Source: Candidatus Levyibacteriota bacterium
GTDB lineage: Bacteria > Patescibacteriota > Microgenomatia > Levybacterales > GWA1-39-11
Length of the DNA stretch: 13,481 nt
NCBI GenBank assembly: GCA_016204525.1
Contig: JACQKO010000062.1
Span: forward strand, 1-13,481
Reading direction: 5' to 3'
The notes beneath the pieces were generated by a model. The model saw only the letters and a list, made by a program, of their open reading frames with translations, was not told where the DNA came from and did no database searches. This document shows, piece by piece, positions 11,160 to 13,481 of the stretch (position 1 is the stretch's first letter; the number at the start of each line of letters is the position of its first letter). The translations under genes and the position numbers were made by a program.

Positions 11160-13415
11160 TTATTGCGAAAGAATGTTTATAGGAAAACCGTCTTTATAGC
11201 GAACTATTTCTTCAATACTTCCATCGTCATTGAACTTGAATACTCGCTCAGAAAGAGAAGTCCCTGCAAGACTTAAGGCTTCATCAAGCGATGAATGTAT
11301 ATAAACCTTCAAATTATCGTTTTGAAAAGCAAACCACAGCGCGTCAGACAAGCCAACCGGAAATATCCATGCCTCACCGGTTTTTATCGGAACATTTACA
11401 AAGCGAAATTTGAGATCATCTCCAGACCAGGAATCAGAGTAAAGTTCGTCAATTGATCTAAAGAACTCTTGGACTTTTTGGCCCGCCGTATCCCAATCGC
11501 CATGAATTTGCTGGACTTGAATAATATGAAAAAGTGAAAAGACAGCGATCAAAATTCCTAAGGCCATAACAGCTACGTCTCGCCCGTAACTTAGAATGTA
11601 ATCATATATTTTTCTAATTGCTAAGGTTAATATTAAGATTAGTCCTAAAGTCGGAAGGTAACTATATCTTGAAGTAATATTCCCAAGTCCCAGGAAAGGA
11701 AGCAGAGCAACAACAAAGAACAATAAACCAAAAACAACTACCTTTCTTTCATCTGTCGAAAGATGTTTTGTGATAATTCTATAAATCAAAAAGGCAATAA
11801 ACAAAATTGCGAGAACCAAAATTATTGCCAGGAGAAGATTGTTTCGGAGGTTTGTTCGAAGTAGAGAATATATTGAGAAGAAAGACGGACCAAGAACGGT
11901 CAGCATAAGATAACCTATTAAATTGCCTACAACATTAAACGGTAGTTTTATAAGATTATAACTATAATCACCACTAAACCAGTGACTTCCCGAAATAAAC
12001 CTGACAATAAGGTAGACAGCAACTGGGGCAAACAAAAGCATATTTTGAGATTTTTTAACAATTTTGCCTATGCTACCTGCTCCTTCTTGCGATACTAGAT
12101 AAGCGATAATAAGAAGCGGAGTTACAACGCCTACCTCATGGAAAAGAAAACCTAGTGATATAAAAATTATAGAAGTAATGTAATAGAAGAATTTATTTTT
12201 CTCCTGCCATAGAATAAACATGAGAATTGCAGAAAGCGCAAAAGCGGCATTAAAGAGATACCCAATTGAAGAGATCCAGAAAACTGCTTCGGAATATCCA
12301 CTCATCAGGAGGAATATAACAGCCCCCAGACCCGCAAGGATATTATTTTGCAGGGTTTTTCTTGCGAGCAAAAAGAAAAGCGCTGATACTACAAAGTGCA
12401 ATCCCAGCGAAACTATGTGGTAAACGACTTGATTCAGCCAAAATATCGAGTACATTCCTGCGAAGAATAATTTTGTTCCGGGTCTATAGAAAAATCCCTG
12501 AGAGTCAAAAAAGAAATGATAAACTCGCGAAAGTATCGATCCGCAAGAAGAGTAATCACAATCGGCTGCCCAACGAAACCATGTAAAGTCATCTCCTGTA
12601 AAATAATTGCCGACCATTGGCGAAAAAACGACAACGATAACCAAGAAGAGATAAAAAATAAACGCATACGCTGACACTGCAGCATTCTTAAGCTCCTGGT
12701 ATAAATTTAGAGATTTTTTTTGATACAAAGCGAGTGTTCCAAGAACCACACCGGTCAAAAGCCAGAGAGAAAAAGCAATCTTTGAAGCCTCAAAAACATC
12801 AATAAGAGTTGCGTTAAATGCAAGACCGATAACACCTGCTAGATAACCAAGAACAAAATTCCTAACTACTTTATTTCTCACCTCCGGCAGGATTTTCTTA
12901 ATATAAATACTAATTGTCAGGAATATGCCAAAGAATGAGGCAAGACCCAAAAGTCCGGTTTCTCCGAGTATCCTCAAATAATTGTTGTCGACTGCAAGAC
13001 TAACCGATCCATATCCGCTTCCAAGGAATACGTTTTTGGCAAAAATCTCAAGAGTTTTGGGCCATTCACCCTGAAATCTTGTGGTAAAGGAGAGGTCATA
13101 GGCTGATGCCTTTTTCACAATAAAATTACCGTGAAGAATCACTACCTCGGCTGATAAGGAGGGTGAGGAATCCGGTTTAAGTTCGTAAAAGAAATTCCCG
13201 AGCCTCTTTGTCACCGGTGAGAGTGAAAGATTTATATATCCGGTCCCCTGCGGGAGATTCTCACCGGTTGACTCATTGCCGGCTGTTACAACCGGCACTT
13301 CTTTAGGAAATTTTAAGGGTTTTTTTAAATATCCAGAAGCAGTAGCATCCAATTCAAGAATTTCATCAATTTTTCCTCCCCTCATTGCATTGTTAACTTC
13401 TCCCAAGTCTTTCAC
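11160..13415 (-). CDS. O-antigen ligase C-terminal part fused to a GT-C-like multi-spanning membrane protein
   Basis: 751 residues in one frame. Residues 1-110 are soluble and polar, like a large extracytoplasmic loop. Residues 113-155 carry O-antigen ligase/polymerase (Wzy_C) features: RFQGEW (113-118), LGSGYGSVS (131-139), DNNYLRILGETG (143-154). Three helices follow (about 157-232). From about 250 a second unit begins: a helix, then GDDFTWFRWA (274-283), FYRPG (309-313), SEAVFWISS (375-383) and many more helices, as in TMTC/PMT-like GT-C proteins, ending in a soluble tail of about 120 residues. The usual N-terminal helices of a ligase are missing. The start is GTG; an in-frame TAA lies at 13448-13446, and ATG 13385 is an alternative. 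It would act at the outer face, linking or polymerising lipid-bound glycan. Confidence 0.78.
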   Translation of the reverse strand: MKDLGEVNNAMRGGKIDEILELDATASGYLKKPLKFPKEVPVVTAGNESTGENLPQGTGYINLSLSPVTKRLGNFFYELKPDSSPSLSAEVVILHGNFIVKKASAYDLSFTTRFQGEWPKTLEIFAKNVFLGSGYGSVSLAVDNNYLRILGETGLLGLASFFGIFLTISIYIKKILPEVRNKVVRNFVLGYLAGVIGLAFNATLIDVFEASKIAFSLWLLTGVVLGTLALYQKKSLNLYQELKNAAVSAYAFIFYLFLVIVVVFSPMVGNYFTGDDFTWFRWAADCDYSSCGSILSRVYHFFFDSQGFFYRPGTKLFFAGMYSIFWLNQVVYHIVSLGLHFVVSALFFLLARKTLQNNILAGLGAVIFLLMSGYSEAVFWISSIGYLFNAAFALSAILMFILWQEKNKFFYYITSIIFISLGFLFHEVGVVTPLLIIAYLVSQEGAGSIGKIVKKSQNMLLFAPVAVYLIVRFISGSHWFSGDYSYNLIKLPFNVVGNLIGYLMLTVLGPSFFSIYSLLRTNLRNNLLLAIILVLAILFIAFLIYRIITKHLSTDERKVVVFGLLFFVVALLPFLGLGNITSRYSYLPTLGLILILTLAIRKIYDYILSYGRDVAVMALGILIAVFSLFHIIQVQQIHGDWDTAGQKVQEFFRSIDELYSDSWSGDDLKFRFVNVPIKTGEAWIFPVGLSDALWFAFQNDNLKVYIHSSLDEALSLAGTSLSERVFKFNDDGSIEEIVRYKDGFPINILSQ

Positions 13416-13480
13416 GAAACATAGTCCGATGGTTTTATCTTTAAATTATAAAAAAGTAACAAAATAAACAATACCAATCG
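13412..13480 (-). CDS. Possible tail of an upstream membrane ORF, 22 residues visible
   Basis: In the frame starting at 13480 the minus strand reads RLVLFILLLFYNLKIKPSDY then two residues and TGA. A hydrophobic stretch followed by Lys suits the end of a membrane helix. Its TGA overlaps the GTG of the 751-residue gene as GTGA, a common coupling arrangement. It could be the missing N-terminal part of the O-antigen ligase, separated by a frameshift or true gene split. Only 69 bases are visible, and another frame is also hydrophobic before it stops, so the call is weak. Confidence 0.3.
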   Translation of the reverse strand, partial: RLVLFILLLFYNLKIKPSDYVS

Positions 13481-13481
13481 C

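Noticed and set aside
12434..12685. 83-residue minus-strand ORF inside the 751-residue gene
   Set aside because: It lies out of frame within a continuous membrane protein that has recognisable motifs.
13445..13450. TATAAT on the minus strand as a promoter of the 751-residue gene
   Set aside because: It lies in a very AT-rich stretch without a convincing -35 and coincides with a likely upstream coding frame.

Overview
This window looks like a surface-polysaccharide biosynthesis locus from a small-genome, AT-rich bacterium of the Candidate Phyla Radiation, most likely Microgenomates-like. That placement is an inference. It rests on a DUF4012-type protein beside a short polyprenyl-phosphate sugar transferase, a dense run of diverged glycosyltransferases, almost no Shine-Dalgarno sequences, and a REP-associated transposase. 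The standard genetic code fits every gene. No rRNA, tRNA or CRISPR array was seen.

Layout: all genes but one are on the minus strand, so transcription runs from high to low coordinates. At the right edge (13412-13481) is the tail of a possible membrane ORF. It ends in a GTGA overlap with a 751-residue protein (11160-13415) that joins the C-terminal part of an O-antigen ligase to a GT-C-like multi-spanning membrane domain. An alpha/beta hydrolase follows 4 nt later (10283-11155). Next is a RAYT (REP-associated tyrosine transposase) unit bracketed by two inverted REP copies (9513-10273). The only plus-strand gene is a stand-alone Clp N-domain protein (8913-9482), divergent from a PMT/ArnT-like GT-C glycosyltransferase (7335-8831). 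Downstream lie a GT4 (6097-7260), a GT2 (5121-6026), two more GT4 enzymes (3938-5062 and 2676-3929), a mannose-1-phosphate guanylyltransferase (1488-2570), the priming sugar-phosphate transferase (848-1486) and a truncated DUF4012 protein (1-797) that runs off the left edge.

How the genes fit together: the guanylyltransferase would supply GDP-mannose. The priming transferase would load the first sugar phosphate onto undecaprenyl phosphate. The GT2 and GT4 enzymes would extend the glycan on the cytoplasmic face. The GT-C proteins and the ligase/polymerase-like protein would act on the outer face with lipid-linked donors. The order of action and the sugar structure cannot be read from the sequence.

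The most unusual content is repetitive. (i) A REP family with a GTAG foot flanks the RAYT gene, and a third copy lies in frame inside the neighbouring GT-C gene. (ii) Several glycosyltransferase genes carry their own short tandem repeats, mostly with a 7-nt period and each with a different unit, inside open reading frames. Because 7 is not a multiple of 3, copy-number change would switch the frame, so these are candidate contingency loci. (iii) Two GT4 genes carry such insertions at the same structural place, the linker between their two Rossmann domains. (iv) Several genes have a -10-like box exactly 7 nt upstream of the ATG, which points to leaderless mRNAs.
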